Of a stretch of DNA of 64,000 bases, positions 20,701 to 33,114 are shown piece after piece (the first letter of the stretch is position 1; each line of letters opens with the position of its first letter). A model generated the notes under the pieces. The model searched no databases, was not told the DNA's origin, and saw only the letters and a list, made by a program, of their open reading frames with translations. Position numbers and translations under genes: made by a program. Location: contig NW_004955466.1 of assembly GCF_000276665.1 (NCBI RefSeq), forward strand, positions 13,439,965 through 13,503,964, in the 5' to 3' direction. Origin of the DNA: Chinchilla lanigera (taxonomy: Eukaryota > Chordata > Mammalia > Rodentia > Chinchillidae).

Positions 20701-23129
20701 CTTAAGCTTGTCTAGCACCACAGCCCTGCCCTCCCAAGCCCTCTGCTCTGCTCTCCCAGGCACTCACAGAAGCCAGCTTGGTCCTGCTCTGGGCTTAGGG
20801 CCCTCAGCATCTGCCTACAGACAGACTACCTCTCACAGGGTTCACTGGCTGAACCTCAGGGCTGTGGAAACAACTGGGCTGTCCATGGAGACACTTCTTT
20901 CCTCTTTTGCCCAAGAATCTTCCTCATGTTTTCTCTTTTTGGCCACAAAGGCTCAGAGATTTTTCCTCCAGTCCACAAACAGGAGTGCAGAGCAGGCAGT
21001 GCTCTATCTCCCACTGAGGAGGCAGGTATCCCACGGAACTCAAGGTGCTAGTGAGGAGCCAGGCAGCACAGGCAGGAAAGGGGCCATGTGGAGCTGGATA
21101 GCACCACACCACCTACCACGTGCTGGAGAAATCCTGTCTCGGACACAAGCCCACAGAAAGAGCGGAGGTGTTGCGGTCAGACTGGACTATATTTGCATTG
21201 AAGTGACACTGCTCATTAATATATGACTTTGGGGGCCAATTTGAAGGCTTCATTCATCTATATAAGGGAGTGACCAGAACCACCCCAACACTCAGTATGT
21301 GATAGTTGCTATTAGTATTACTAGTGGCAGTAATAAAGGCCTGACATACTCTTTCCTCAATGAAAAGAAATAAAACAATCACTTTAGCAGCCCCCATAAA
21401 GCAAATAAAGGATTCTGAGCATAAACCACCCTCAACAGTACATGGCACACAGATACCTGATGAAAAAAATGCTTGCTAATGTTGCCACACCGAACAGAGA
21501 AGATTACAATTGGCTTTGGCAAGGTCTTTTGGGGAGTTGGAGTTTTAGGGAATGGCAGGAAAAATGATCAGAAAAAATTATTAGAAATTATTGAATAATT
21601 ATTATTGAAGTTATTATGCATAAGATAAAGAGGGCAGAGAAGATAGAGGGAAAAGACAGAAAGGCAAAAATGTATAATGTATAATCCATCTTTAATTTGT
21701 ATTCAGAGTCTGATGAAGATATAAAGTAAGACTCCATCATCAGCATAAATCCTGGTTAATTATTGCACCTCTGCTGTGTAAGCCATTGTGAGAGAAAAAA
21801 TAGCAATTGCCTGGAACTGCTTAACTGTAGAGCGCCATGTCAGAATGTAGTAGCCCAACTGCAAGTAAATGAGTAATACCAAAAATACACCTTTGAGGGG
21901 CCCAAAATAGCCCTAATGACAAAATGGAGCAATCAGAAATTATTTGGGAAAAGCAATCAAAGGACAGAGTAGTACTTAAAGAACTCCAACTGCAAATGTA
22001 TTATTGAAAACTACAGAGCAATAATTTCACATAGTGCTCAGCTGGTAAACAAGTTGCACACCCCCCACGAGACAATCTGAGCCAATGTTTGGGAATTTGA
22101 AGAAAAAGAAGTAACAAATGATGACTTGCACCGGCCCAGGAAGTTCTATGTGACTCACCCTGCAGCTCAGCCATTAGGAGCGAAGGACAGAGCTTTCAGA
22201 TGCTCTGTGGCTGTACTAAGGACAGCAGGGTGTCCTAACGGCACCCTAGTCTGCCTCTTGCTAGGAGCAGAGTCCTTGGCAAGGAATCACATTTCTAAAA
22301 CCCTCAGGCTGCTCTTATGTCACATGGTCATGAAAAGAGCACCAGTCTCCACGTGAGGAGGAACTGAGACTATGGACACAAAGAGTTCAGCTCCACGTCC
22401 CCAAACCCTCTGGGTCAACCCGTGGTGGAGACCCCTGAGTACTAGCGTTAGTAGTGCAAGTTCAGGCTTTATTACTATCTTGCTTCTAGGCAGCTTTTAA
22501 CTGTCAGCATGAAGGCAGAACTGAAGAAAACCCATGAATGGGATAGAATTCTTCTCCCATAAATGGGGGGAAGTGGGTGGGGACCTTGTCACAAAAGCAG
22601 CCAGAACTACAGTGCTGAGGGAGACCTCAGTGACAGGCCCGGTAGTACTGGGGTCCCATGGCGACTGGATTACACATGCACCAGATTTAAAAGATGAACA
22701 AAAACATAGGACTGTGCTAATATTGTTTGGACAATTAAATGTTGATATCTCATACTGTGAGTAACTAATTTAAAGATAACAATATGCAATGCATTAACCA
22801 TTGTTATCCTCCTCTCATATTGTTTTGGAACTTTGCTTTTTGTTTTTTTTTAATTTTTTTTTCTTTAAAAGAAATTTATAAAAGAGTCTTTAAAAAGATG
22901 AATAGAACAAAAGGCATAAAGCAAAATGAAAAAAAAAAAACCCTCTTTTTCTTGTGACCCCCGTACTTTTATCGTTTACTGGGAAATTTTTATTCATTTA
23001 TTAACCTAAATTGGCCTTTACTTCTTGTCCTGTTGTTATACTTATGTCTAAACTGCTTATTCTTAATTTATACAAAGGGACTCTGCTATAGGTAATCTTT
23101 CTTACATTTTTTCCCACTAAATACTTTCC
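20701..23129. other. Unassigned; contains the longest open frame, judged chance
   Basis: A 186-codon plus-strand frame (20666-21226) begins inside the MIR above and has no recognisable domain. Its composition (Ser/Ala/Leu-rich) follows the GC-richer DNA of 20700-21130. One frame of this length is about what 64 kb in six frames yields by chance. The remainder is AT-rich with A/T runs near 22840-22940. Confidence 0.4.
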
Positions 23130-23335
23130 ATATCTACAAGTATAGGTCTGCCTAATTCTCTGTAGTGACTCGCAGGCACTGCATTTTGTAAGTGTATGAT
23201 ATTTTAGCCTCAGTGGACACTAATCTTTTTAAAAATTTTATAATAATTTTTCAATTAATGTCTTTGTACATAAAATTGATATATTTTACAAGTTTATCAA
23301 GAGGATAAATTTCCAGCAATGGGGGTGTAAAACTA
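23130..23335 (-). mobile_element. Old LINE fragment (antisense L1M-like)
   Basis: Plus-strand order TGTCTTTGTACATAAAATTG, then TATCAAGAGGATAAATTTCC and AGCAATGGGGGTG, resembles the antisense L1M 'TATTTCTGTAGGATAAATTCC...GGAATTGCTGGG' region. Diverged. Confidence 0.4.
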
Positions 23336-23865
23336 AAGAGTATTTGTTGTTGTTTTAGTATTTTTAAAATTCTTTTTCTTTTGAGAAATACTGTCAGAAA
23401 AAAAAGAGAAAGAAATACTGTCAGACTTCCTCTTAGAAAAAAAGGACCAAGACACTGCCACGAACAGAGTAATAATTCCTGCTTCCACTTAGTCTGGCCA
23501 ATAGGAACAGTTAAAAACACTGCCACGACTGCCATCAGACATGCAAAAAGTAACAGCGCATTTTACCTGGTATTTCTTTTATGACGAATAAGATAACCAA
23601 ATATCTATTTTCCACTTTTGTTTGCCATCTATCTTTATTTTTCTATGAAATTGCTGGACATATTCTATGTTCATTTATTCATTCTTTCTGTCTCTCTTCC
23701 TTCCAGTTCAAACACATCTTGTGCGTGCTGAGCATAAGCTTCAGAAAGCTACACACACAGTCCCAGGTCTCTCTTATGAAAGGCTTTGTTCTTTCATTAG
23801 TCAAGTAAGTTAGCCATTTACCAGCTCTCTTTTAATACTAACTTGAAATGCTTTATGCTTTAATT
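23336..23865. other. Unassigned; short local repeat
   Basis: A 14-base unit GAAATACTGTCAGA occurs twice (about 23385 and 23412) around an A/G-rich spacer, and an ACACTGCCACGA unit occurs at 23452-23464 and 23517-23528. No gene. Confidence 0.4.
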
Positions 23866-23869
23866 TTAT

Positions 23870-24225
23870 TTTCGATGTACAATAGAACATATTTGTGGGG
23901 TACACTGGTGTATTTCAATACCTACATAGTGTTATAATCAAATCAGGATAATTAACAAATCCATCACCTTAAATGTTTATCTTTTTGCAGTTATAACAGT
24001 CAAAATCCTTTCCTCCAATCACTGTATTCTGAAATAAACAATAATTATTAATAACTGTGGGCCCTGTACTATGCCCTAGAACACCAGATCTTATTTCACC
24101 TATCTAATTATAATGTTGTACCCACTTCCTCAACTTCCACTATGCTATGTTCAATTTCTATAAGATCAACTCTTTTTAGAATGCACATATGAGTGAGATA
24201 AGGTGGTATTGTCTTTCTGTGCTGA
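23870..24225 (-). mobile_element. L1 3' segment (3' UTR side) of a twin-primed L1
   Basis: Read on the minus strand this is L1MB-like 3' UTR. Plus-strand landmarks are ATTTGTGGGGTACACTGGTG, ATCAAATCAGGATAATTAAC, CTAGAACACCAGATCTTATT, ATGCACATATGAGTGAGATA and GGTGGTATTGTCTTTCTGTGC. The poly-A end would lie at the low-coordinate side, where the plus strand is T-rich near 23860. It abuts an oppositely oriented L1 segment at 24226. Confidence 0.7.
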
Positions 24226-25000
24226 AAACACAGGAAAAAATTCTGACTTTGGGCAAGGATTGTTTAGATAAGAGCTCAAAAGCATAGGCAACCATAACAC
24301 ACTAAAAAGTTCCTGCATAGAAAAGAAAATAATCAAAAGTAAAGACATGGGCAGGGGATATAGCTCAGTGGCACAGCACCTGCCTGGCAAGTCCAAGGTC
24401 CTGAGTTCAATTCCCAGTACCAAAAATAAATAAATAAATAAAAGAGTAAAAACACAACCTACAGAATATATGTGCAAGTTCTACACAAACAACAACTTAA
24501 AAATGGCCAAGAAATCTGGACAGGCATTTCTCAGAAGATATACAGATAGGCAATAGAGGTATGAAAATAAATGCTATTGTTATTAGTTACCAAGGAAAAG
24601 GCAAAGCAAAACCACAGTGAGATATCACCTTACCCTCATTAAATTGGCTCCTATGAGAAAGACAAAAGACAAAAAATAGGAGGTATTGTGAAGATGGAGA
24701 ACAAGGGACCCTTACACACTACACTGTTGGTAGAATGTACATTAGTACAAACACTGTGAGAAACAGAAGTTCTTCAAAAAGTTAAAAATAAAAATACAAC
24801 CCAGAAATGGTACTTGGGATATATAGTTATATATCCCAAGAAAATAAAATCAGTATGTCAACAGTATCGGCACTGTGTTTACTACAGTGTTATTTATTCA
24901 CATTAGTGAAGAAATGAATTCGAACTGTCTAAAAATGACTGGATAAAGAAAATGTGGTATAGATACACAATGCAATATTATTCTGTCATAAAATGATGAA
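24226..25000 (+). mobile_element. Inverted 5' segment (ORF2 end) of the same L1
   Basis: In plus orientation: ATAGGCAACCATAACACACT, AAAAATGGCCAAGAAATCTG, AAACCACAGTGAGATATCAC, ACACTGTTGGTAGAATGTAC and GATAAAGAAAATGTGGTATA, ending at TATTATTCTGTCATAAAATG. In a normal L1 this region comes immediately before the 3' UTR block found inverted at 23870-24225. An ID element (24349-24442) interrupts it. No open frame. Confidence 0.75.
24349..24442 (+). mobile_element. ID SINE, older variant, nested in L1
   Basis: The tRNA-derived head GGGCAGGGGATATAGCTCAG, the B-box region GTTCAATTCCCAGTACC and a (AAAT)n tail are present. Flanks AAAAGTAAAGACA and AAAAGAGTAAAAACA suggest an imperfect target-site duplication. 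Confidence 0.9.
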
Positions 25001-25049
25001 ATCCTGAAATGCTCCTTTTTCATACCAAATACCTATGTGAATTTGAGTT

Positions 25050-25570
25050 CAGGAGAATTTTCATTATTTTCCACTGATCTTTTTCTTTTTTACCTCCCAA
25101 CAATTGATGTTACTAGACTTTCAGAACTTACGTTTACATCTTGACAGATTGTCATTCTCCTCTCCCTATTTTGATGGTTCTTATAGGATTATTTTTCTAG
25201 ATAAACTTGATAGTCAATTTGCCAACTTCCAAAAAGGATATCTTGATTTCTACTTAAAATATATTTAGCGATTCATTAAAAAAACCTAACATTTTTAGTT
25301 TAGTTTTCCTATTCAACAATAAACTACATATTTACTCATTTACTTTTATGTCTTTTAGAAGATTTTTAATTTCACAAAGGCCTTTTTATATTATGTAATA
25401 TTGTTAAATTTTCCCTATATATTTTTATCATTTAGTTATTATAAATAGGATTTCTTCTTTATATTTTTAGCTTTAACTTAATTATGTAACCAGCCACCTT
25501 ACCACAGTATTTGAGATTTTAAATTTTTTCTTTAGTTTGATTCTCTCAGGTTTTGACACACAATGGTTTT
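25050..25570 (-). mobile_element. L1M ORF2 fragment (antisense)
   Basis: Plus-strand text is antisense L1: CAATTTGCCAACTTCCAAAA, TTTTATGTCTTTTAGAAGAT, TTTATCATTTAGTTATTATAAATAGG and TTATGTAACCAGCCACCTTA (the 'TTGTATCCTGCAACCTTGCTGAA' region). Very AT-rich and diverged. Confidence 0.6.
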
Positions 25571-25812
25571 CTTCTTCCTTTAGTTCTTTCTTCAGTTGGT
25601 GCACATTTGCCAAAACAAGAAATGCTAAGTAATCACGGTATATGGCATTTGCTCACTATTTTAATGGGAAAATATTTAAAGTTGTATAATTTATGTTTAT
25701 TTTTAAAACTAATACTAAGAAAATGTTCCTTTATATTTTGCTAAAAGTTGCTTCCTTTTTTCAGGTTTACTATTATCAGGTGGTTACTTGGCATCTGTTA
25801 AGATGATCATAC

Positions 25813-25906
25813 ATTTTTTGGGTTTTTTTTTTTTGCACCAAGAACCAAACTCAGGACCTTGCACTTGCCAGGTAGGCACTGCACTGCTGAGCTATATCTC
25901 AACCCT
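25813..25906 (-). mobile_element. ID SINE, older variant
   Basis: T-rich tail, then GCACCAAGAACCAAACTCAG, GACCTTGCACTTGCCAGGTA and GCTGAGCTATATCTCAACCC, the reverse of an ID element. GATCATACA before and GATCATAAA after form a short imperfect target-site duplication. Confidence 0.85.
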
Positions 25907-26129
25907 GATCATAAACTTTGTATCATTTAAGAAAATTTGACAAGGGAAAACAAAATGAATTATAAGGGAATAAGGTATAAACTTTTACATAAATAACTGT
26001 GAAAGCCTGGTTTAAATGGCTGCTTCTCTCAGGACTGTATGCTTGAAGATTTTTCATGTTGGAAAATATTCTGTAGTTCTTGGACCTCAACAACAGTTTA
26101 GTCAGGTATAACATATGTAGGATGAAGTT

Positions 26130-26460
26130 TAAACATGCATAAATTTTGCAACTCGGAAATTCTATAACTACTGTTTATTTAAAGAAATACTTGCATCTGT
26201 ATGCAAGGAAACAACTAAGGATGCCTATTGCAGCTTTACGTGTAAAACCAACAAAATTAGAGAATCTACTATCTGCATACAATATAAGAAAAGACATAAG
26301 CTAAAGAGAAAAAAGAACCTTGATAGATATCAGTAAGAACATATCTGAATGTTTTTGTTAAAAAAAATAAAGCAGGTTGAAAAATGAAACATACAGCTTG
26401 ATCCCTTTTAAAGAAAACACGTAGAAAATTTGAATATTTAAAGTACTTATCTTATAAAAA
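26130..26460 (+). mobile_element. Old L1 fragment (3' end)
   Basis: TTTTGCAACTCGGAAATTCT ('CTAGCAATTCCACTTCT'), GGATGCCTATTGCAGCTTTA and GCTTGATCCCTTTTAAAGAA fit the end of L1 ORF2 and the 3' UTR, with a strong loss of similarity between. Confidence 0.45.
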
Positions 26461-26567
26461 TATTAAAAAAGATAACAATGATGTACACACTAAACTTATA
26501 AGAGGTGTGTGTCTGAAGATTTTAACTGATCTATAATCAGTTAAAATGAAAACAATGTTCTTTCTCT

Positions 26568-26595
26568 TACACACACACACACAGATACACATACC
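26568..26595. repeat. Short (CA)n tract
   Basis: An ACACACACACACAC run with one interruption (CACAGATACACATACC). Confidence 0.8.
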
Positions 26596-26789
26596 ATACA
26601 CACTTAAGAAAAATGTAGTGAGAAATGTGATAACATTAGTAGTACTATCTTTGAATGGTAGCAATGGAGATTTCTGTTCTTCTTTGTATTTGAAATTTTT
26701 GAGTCACTCCTTTTCTTCATAATTTTTCTACACTTTGGCCTATTAGCCCCACTGTCTTTTCACTGCTGCTTTGAAGAATTCTGAGGCGA

Positions 26790-27300
26790 CCCCAGTTCTT
26801 TCCTACTTATAGGTGACGATTCTCTGTGTGAAAGACTTGTAAGAACTCATCTCTAGCTTCAAAGCTTAACCAGAAAACTGTATGTCTTGGCATTGAACCT
26901 TCTATACCATAAACTTCGGGATATTTTTCCTTTGGGAGCTTATTTAAATATCCTTTCCTATTCTATGTGTCCTATTTTCTATCTCAGATATTCCAATTAT
27001 TTTGCTATATTGTCTTTGAGCTTCATGTCTCTTATCTTTCAAATTTAACCTGCTATCTTTTCCTTTTACATTCCTTGATATTTCACACCTTCCAAGTCAT
27101 CATCTCAAGTGTTCTCCAAAGTTTATTATCTCCATCTTATTTTTAATTTCTTTATCACGAGTATTCTTTTCACACTCACCCTGTCTCATTGGCTTTGGCA
27201 TTTCCCTTTTATCTTATTCTACAGCTTTATCATCTTATCTTTGTTTTCCCTTTTTCATATTCTTTTAATGATTTTCATAGCAAAAAGCAAGTATTGAGGT
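26790..27300 (-). mobile_element. HAL1/L1M ORF1-side fragment (antisense)
   Basis: Plus strand: TTTCCTTTGGGAGCTTATTT, ATCTCAGATATTCCAATTAT, TTGCTATATTGTCTTTGAGC and CTTATCTTTCAAATTTAACC follow the order of antisense HAL1/L1M 'GGGACTCCAATTACACATAT...ATTGTCCCACAGGTC'. Diverged; boundaries are loose. Confidence 0.4.
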
Positions 27301-28745
27301 ATCATACTTCCATTTCATAGCTACTGTTCTCCAGAATCCACTCATCTGTCCTTTGGCATTCCCTCTTGTTTCTCTTTTTGGTTCCTTTACTCCTAGTTTC
27401 CCTATGTTTTCTTCTCCTTGCTCACGGTTATCCTAAACAGCACTTCCAACACCTTATATTTAAAGAGCAAAATAGCAGAGAAATAAATAGGAAGTAGGGA
27501 GAAGCCCAAATACTTTCCCAAATTACATATTCCATGGCTTGAAAAACAATTCAATACATATGCCAATTTGCTTCACTTATACTGCCAGTTTATCTTAGTT
27601 CATTGAAAAGCTTTGTGTTATTATGTTTCCTTTTTGTAAGAATCTTTTTGGTTTTTGTCTTGTACTCTGAATATTTTGAAGACAATGATCTACAGTGTAT
27701 TAACCATTGTTATTTTCTTACTAGTTTCTTATGAAATTGGGTTTTACTTTATCATTAAAAAAGACCACACATTTGCTCCTTCACTCTCCTCCTAATACCT
27801 CCTCACCTTCTTTTGTTTCAGTTTAAGGTTGAGAATTGCAGGTTCTGGCCAGAGGCAAGTCCAGCTAGACCAAGCACAGCTGCTGTGTGCCCCTGAAAAA
27901 CGAGGGCCTTGCCGCAAGGCGCAGGCAATCTAAGCCACTCTGTAACAACGCGTCAGCCTCATTACTCAGTTCAGGGTAAAGCCACAAAAAGCTTTGCTCA
28001 GAAAGATCATGGGTCTGTTCTCTCTGTTTCACCTTCATCTCTCTGGTGGTGGACTCACTCTCTTCCTAGTTAGCAGAAGCCAAACACCTGCCTTTGGTGC
28101 AAAAAGATGTCATTTGGGCACACTGACGTCCCACTCTAGTCTCACACCTGGAGCCTACACAAACCTCTCTCTCCAGGCCCTGGCCTCCTGCAGGTACTTT
28201 CTTTTATTCTTTGTCCTCCCAGTAAGCTCCGTGCCTAATGAGTGCTGAAGACCTCTGTGTAATTGCACTCAGTCCCTGCTCCTTCTCTGCTTTCTTTCCC
28301 TGGAGTCGGTTTTCTAAAGGAGAACCCAGCTGCTTTTTCTTCTGGAGATACACAAGGGGATAGGGAGAGCTGTCCAAGTCCCTCCTCAGGGCAGCCTGCA
28401 CATCCAACACATCACTTTGGTCTAAGCTGAGGAGTACTGGGAGACTTGTTAGGATTCTGGCGACTCAGAGGCACACCCCACTGTCTCAGGGGAGCAAGAT
28501 GTGGCAATTGGATGAGGAGACAGAAGTTCCCACTTTGTGCTTCTTCCTTCTCTGGCTGTTGTAACGCATAAGGTCAATTCACTTTTTGCTGAATTTTAAA
28601 GTTCCTCTGTCTTCGGACATGCCGTTGGCTTTGGGGACAGGGAGATTCTGTGACCTGACCTCACTGTATCATCTTCTAGAGGCACACTTAACGCAGTGTA
28701 CATCACGGACTGTCCTTTCCAAAGTAACTCCAAGTAACTCTGCTT
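27300..28745. other. Unassigned
   Basis: 27830-28560 is GC-richer with scattered CpGs (for example CCTTGCCGCAAGGCGCAGG at 27909-27927) but shows no recognisable gene. Open frames on both strands are short. Confidence 0.35.
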
Positions 28746-28749
28746 TTTC

Positions 28750-28760
28750 TTTTTATTGCT

Positions 28761-28792
<32 letters not shown>

Positions 28793-28875
28793 TTTTTTTT
28801 CCGGTACCGGGAACCGAACTCACGACCTTGTGCTTGCCAGGCAGGCGCTTTGCCACTGAGCTAAATCCCCAGCCC
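28750..28875 (-). mobile_element. Young ID SINE with long poly-T and perfect target-site duplication
   Basis: A run of 30-odd T, then CCGGTACCGGGAACCGAACT, CACGACCTTGTGCTTGCCAG and GAGCTAAATCCCCAGCCCC. The 12-base duplication CTCTGCTTTTTC is perfect (28738-28749 and 28876-28887). The long pure tail and intact duplication point to a recent insertion. Confidence 0.95.
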
Positions 28876-28889
28876 CTCTGCTTTTTCAT

Positions 28890-30160
28890 TGATAACAAAA
28901 ACATAAAAAAATACCAATTGGACTTGGGAGAATAGACTCACACTCAAAAGCACAAAAGTTTTAAGATAAATACATGCACACATGTGTGAATCTGCATGCA
29001 TAAGAAAGTGGAAAACTAGGCATATTTCTACACATTCAACTAGGTAAGACTTAATTGTTTATAAAAATAGCAAAATAACAATTACATTAGTATCACAGAA
29101 ATTCAAACCAGAACCAACAAATAAAGTACTATTTATGGCTAAATTATGAAAATTGGTCAAAAGCCATTTCATGCTTTAACTGTTATTTTTTCATTAGAAA
29201 CATCAAGGTATCTTCAATGTATTTTTAATAATCACACTTAATAATAAGTATTATAATCTCAAATCCTTCAAGAACAGGTTTCAAAAACCGAATGCTTCAA
29301 AACCTATCAGCAAATAGAAAGAAATGGTTAATAATTCTTTACAGATTCCCCCGGAGTTCTAGTAAATATTTTTCTATCATTGGAGGAAATTGTTAAAAGG
29401 ATATTTTCTTTTGTAGTCCCCAGAATGAACACAAAAACTTCCTTTACAGTCTGTGTCATGCTGAGCTGAAATGATCTGTATCACTTCATGTGCCACCAGC
29501 AAGGTACTAAAACAAAACTTCCCTGAAGTCATGTGACAAATTTAGCCTGACTTTTTAAAAAGATTCTAAAAATACTGTGTTGAACAACTGATCCTCACTG
29601 GGTTCAAGATCAAACTATAACCACTAGAGGAACAAACTACTAAAACCGGCAAAATGTGAAGAGCACACATCATAGTAATTTTATTGGAAAAAGAGGGTTG
29701 AGCATTAAAGAGCTGCCTTTACTAAATAACATAGAGTGTACATTATAAGTGGAATACCTAACATTTTACTTTGTTTTGAACAAAATTAAGATTTTTTTCT
29801 CTAGTATTATTCATTGTTTTACACTGGGCACTGGCAGAGGGATCAGGATATGTGAAGTATCGTTTTAACCCTTCCTCTCAGCTATCCCTAGAATCAAATG
29901 TGGGATTCCACTCAAAACACAATGAGTTTTTGTTAAATGCTGAAGCACTAGGTTCCATCCCAAGGCAAAAATCAAATCAAGTTATAATAACAATGAAGAA
30001 CTACCCCATTCATAATTACAGAAACCTAGTAAAAGACTAATTACTGTATGTAAGTGTGTGGGTGTGGGAGAAATGATGTTTTTAATCATCTGTATTTCAG
30101 CCCCTGTGCCTAGGGCCTTTTATTATTTATAAAAATTCTATCACTATCTCAGGAGCACAC
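28890..30160. other. Unassigned, AT-rich
   Basis: No gene and no confident repeat over 1.25 kb. Confidence 0.4.
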
Positions 30161-30161
30161 G

Positions 30162-30163
<2 letters not shown>

Positions 30164-30205
<42 letters not shown>
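30164..30205. repeat. (CA)n microsatellite
   Basis: About 21 uninterrupted CA units after a GCATACACAC lead. Confidence 0.97.
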
Positions 30206-30206
<1 letters not shown>

Positions 30207-30886
30207 GAGGAAAGAGAACAAAAAGCTACCCTGACACACATACTTTTGACTTCTTGTGTTCCAATCCCAAGTCACTCATGAAGGCCTACATGCTCAGCCC
30301 AGATTCCCACACACAGAGTCATGGTTATGACTTCCAAACCAACCCTCCACACACTACCACTTCCCTGACTTATGTGCCCCACACATCCATGCTACACATG
30401 CCCACGTCCTCCCTTACATCTGCCTGTTAGTAGCAGATATTGTCTAGGTGCTTCTCAGCGCTGTTGTGCTCCTCTCCCACTGAGTAGCAGCCAGAAATCT
30501 TGAGTGTCCCCCGGGGATACCGACTGGCTGAACGTAATCATCAGGAAGGTGTCATTCCGTTTACCACAATTATTGATACCTCAAAGATACCTTAGTAAAT
30601 ACATAGCATTATCTTGACGTTGTACCTAATTTAAGTATAACTTGACATGACCTAAAATTGTTCCAATCAAAATGAAACTCATTTCTTTGCTCAGTGATTG
30701 AGGAACAAGAAGCTTCTGTCCCTCTAGATGTTAACAAAAATGTATGTTGCCCCAGGAGTTGCTTGCAGTACCTTGCTGATTTAAGAGGAGGGCACATGGA
30801 AAGAATTATGGGCAAGAAATGTCACAGACCTGAAGGTACTGTAAGTCAATGGATCAAAATACTGCTGAAGTCTGTTGTCTTACTTT
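30206..30886. other. Unassigned
   Basis: No recognisable gene. C/A-rich up to about 30420. A weak 65-codon frame at 30694-30891 runs into the LTR that follows and is not credible. Confidence 0.4.
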
Positions 30887-30887
30887 C

Positions 30888-31222
30888 CTAATTGATAGGA
30901 CAAAATATCTGACAGCCACAACTTAGGGAAGGAGGGGTTTACTTTGGTTTGTGTCCATAGAGTCAGCTGGTTCCAAGGCAAGACAAAATGGCAGAGGCAC
31001 ATGGCAGAGGACAGCTGCTCCTAGCACAGCAGACAGGAAGAAGAGAGTGAAGGGAGGAGGTAGATCCTTCTGGGCCCTGCCCCTATGACATGCCTCTTCT
31101 GATCATACCCCACATCATCATAGAAGGTCACCTCTAAGCCCCATCATCCAATCACCTTCCAAAAGCCCTACCTATGAGCCCAGGAGGCTTGGGGGGACAT
31201 TTTAGATCTAAACAGTAACATC
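30888..31222 (-). mobile_element. ERVL-MaLR solo LTR
   Basis: Reversed LTR landmarks: TAATTGATAGGACAAAATATCTG, GGAGGGGTTTACTTTGGTTT, AGACAAAATGGCAGAGGCAC, GGACAGCTGCTCCTAGCACA, CCAATCACCTTCCAAAAGCC, CCTACCTATGAGCCCAGGAG and GGGGACATTTTAGATCTAAA. Nearly complete. Confidence 0.7.
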
Positions 31223-31224
31223 TG

Positions 31225-32820
31225 TCTCCTCCTAGACTTTCCAGTTTCCTCAGTCAATAGGTTTCTTTACTGTTTTGACCATTCTAAATTGAGTTTCTGT
31301 TATTTATAGCATGAAAACACTTGACTGACACATCTCCCTCCAGTTTCTTAATTGTAATGAAATAAAGTTTTAGTATCTGTAATAAACATATGAAATAACA
31401 ATGGCTTCTTCTAGGGCCTACATGTTGGGATACTGGAAGGATGAAGAATGGGGAAAAAGGAAAAGATATTCCCTTTTCTTTTAAGGGCAACTTTCCGAAG
31501 TGGCACACCCCTTGTAGTCATGTGACATTAAAGAGAGGATGGTCATTGGGCCACATTTCACAGTAAGAGAGGCTGAGATACATTATCTTTTTTGGCCAGC
31601 CATATGTTCAGCTAAAAAGTCTTCTACTATGGAAGAAAAAAAGAACAGAAATGGAGGAAAAATAGTTTCTATGCCCTGACCTTTACACAGATTGCTCCAT
31701 ATGAGGGCAACAATCTATCACCTATGATCCACCAAATCACTTCCATTTGTTCTTTTTAAGCTATTTCATATCCATCCTAACTCAGCAGCATCTAGTCCCA
31801 TCTGCTGAGTTCTACACAAAAATAATTCCATATTGTGTGTATGTTTGTAGGCATACCAACTAAAGTTCAGCTCTGGCTAACTTCAATATCCTGTGACTAA
31901 TTTTAATCTTTGATAGGACAAACAGGAATTATCCCAAGTTGCCTTCATTTGGTGACACTAAAGATTTAATAAAGGAGCACAGGTAGGACAAGCAATCCTC
32001 CTCTATGTCTAGTTAATGAAAGGAAGCTTCTGTTCTTGAACCATTTCAGAGTAACTAAATCAATGCTAAATGTTGTGGACAACTCGCACCAGAATTCTGA
32101 ACTTCTAATAGATAAAAATCCATTTTATTATCCAGAAGTGCTCATCTAGTTTATTGTGTACACATTCCCAGTATCTAGGAAGTTGCACTTATTTCTAAAG
32201 TTTTAAAACAGGACTATCATTACAGTTTTCACTTAAACACAAAGGGTCAAAACTTTACTTGATATTTGGTACTTACACTGCACACATATATCTGACTGAC
32301 AGGTGTAATGTATGGATATATATGTAACTGTTCCTGGATAATGTCATGGAAGAATAGTTTGTTCTCATTTCTAGGCCCCTGTGGGAGCTTCCCTCTAGAA
32401 TGTGTATGTTTTAGAGATGGAAAAAAGGACAATAATTAGAATTTCAAATGAAAACAATCATTAAAATAATCTACATCCATCCAAAAATTAGATGTTAATC
32501 ACCAACTGCATCCCAATTACTGTTAGAAGTACTGGGCAGACAAAAAGAATGTTAAATGTTAAATGGGACAAAGTCGCTGCTCCTGTAACATGCACTCTTG
32601 TTTAATAGGCACTGCTATGTATCAATATAGCACTGTTCATAGCATTTTACTTATTATTCAAAGCCTTGAGTAATACCACTACTAACAAGAAAATACTGTA
32701 CTTCTTAGCAAGATGTGCAGGACTTCACTTGTATTCTGGCTTTGCCCTATTACATCAGTACTTGCAATGGCACGAATATTTTATGTCTCACACGTCTATG
32801 ACTTTACATAAACTCCTAAC
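31225..32820. other. Unassigned
   Basis: No gene seen. AT-rich DNA with no repeat I can name. Confidence 0.4.
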
Positions 32821-32824
32821 TTGA

Positions 32825-33112
32825 ACTTGAATTATCTCCTCATGGTGCCCTACTCACCCTTCAGATTTCAACTCAGGTGTCACCTCTGTTGTGAACAAAG
32901 TTTTCCCCAGCGTCTGTAAACAGTATTAACTACTTCTAATTCTCTCTAAAATAATTCTCTGTTTGCATTACAATATTATTTCTATCCATTCATTTACTGA
33001 CCTCTTTTGTTACCCACTAGCTTTTGGGCTCCTTCGGGGCAGTGATTTTACCTTATCGATTTCATACCACAGTACCTAGAACTTAACTTGCACAAAGTAG
33101 AAATACAATTAA
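32825..33112 (+). mobile_element. L2 LINE 3' end
   Basis: AACTCAGGTGTCACCTCTGT, AAAGTTTTCCCCAGCGTC, ATTCATTTACTGACCTCTTT, GCTTTTGGGCTCCTTCGGGGC ('TAAGCTCCATGAGGGCAGG') and CCACAGTACCTAGAACTTAA ('CAGCGCCTAGAACAGTGCC') give a clear L2 3' order. Confidence 0.75.
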
Positions 33113-33114
33113 AA

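Noticed and set aside
20666..21226. 186-codon plus-strand open frame, the longest in the window
   Set aside because: Begins inside an antisense MIR, has no domain or family resemblance, and a frame of this length is about what chance gives in 64 kb read six ways.
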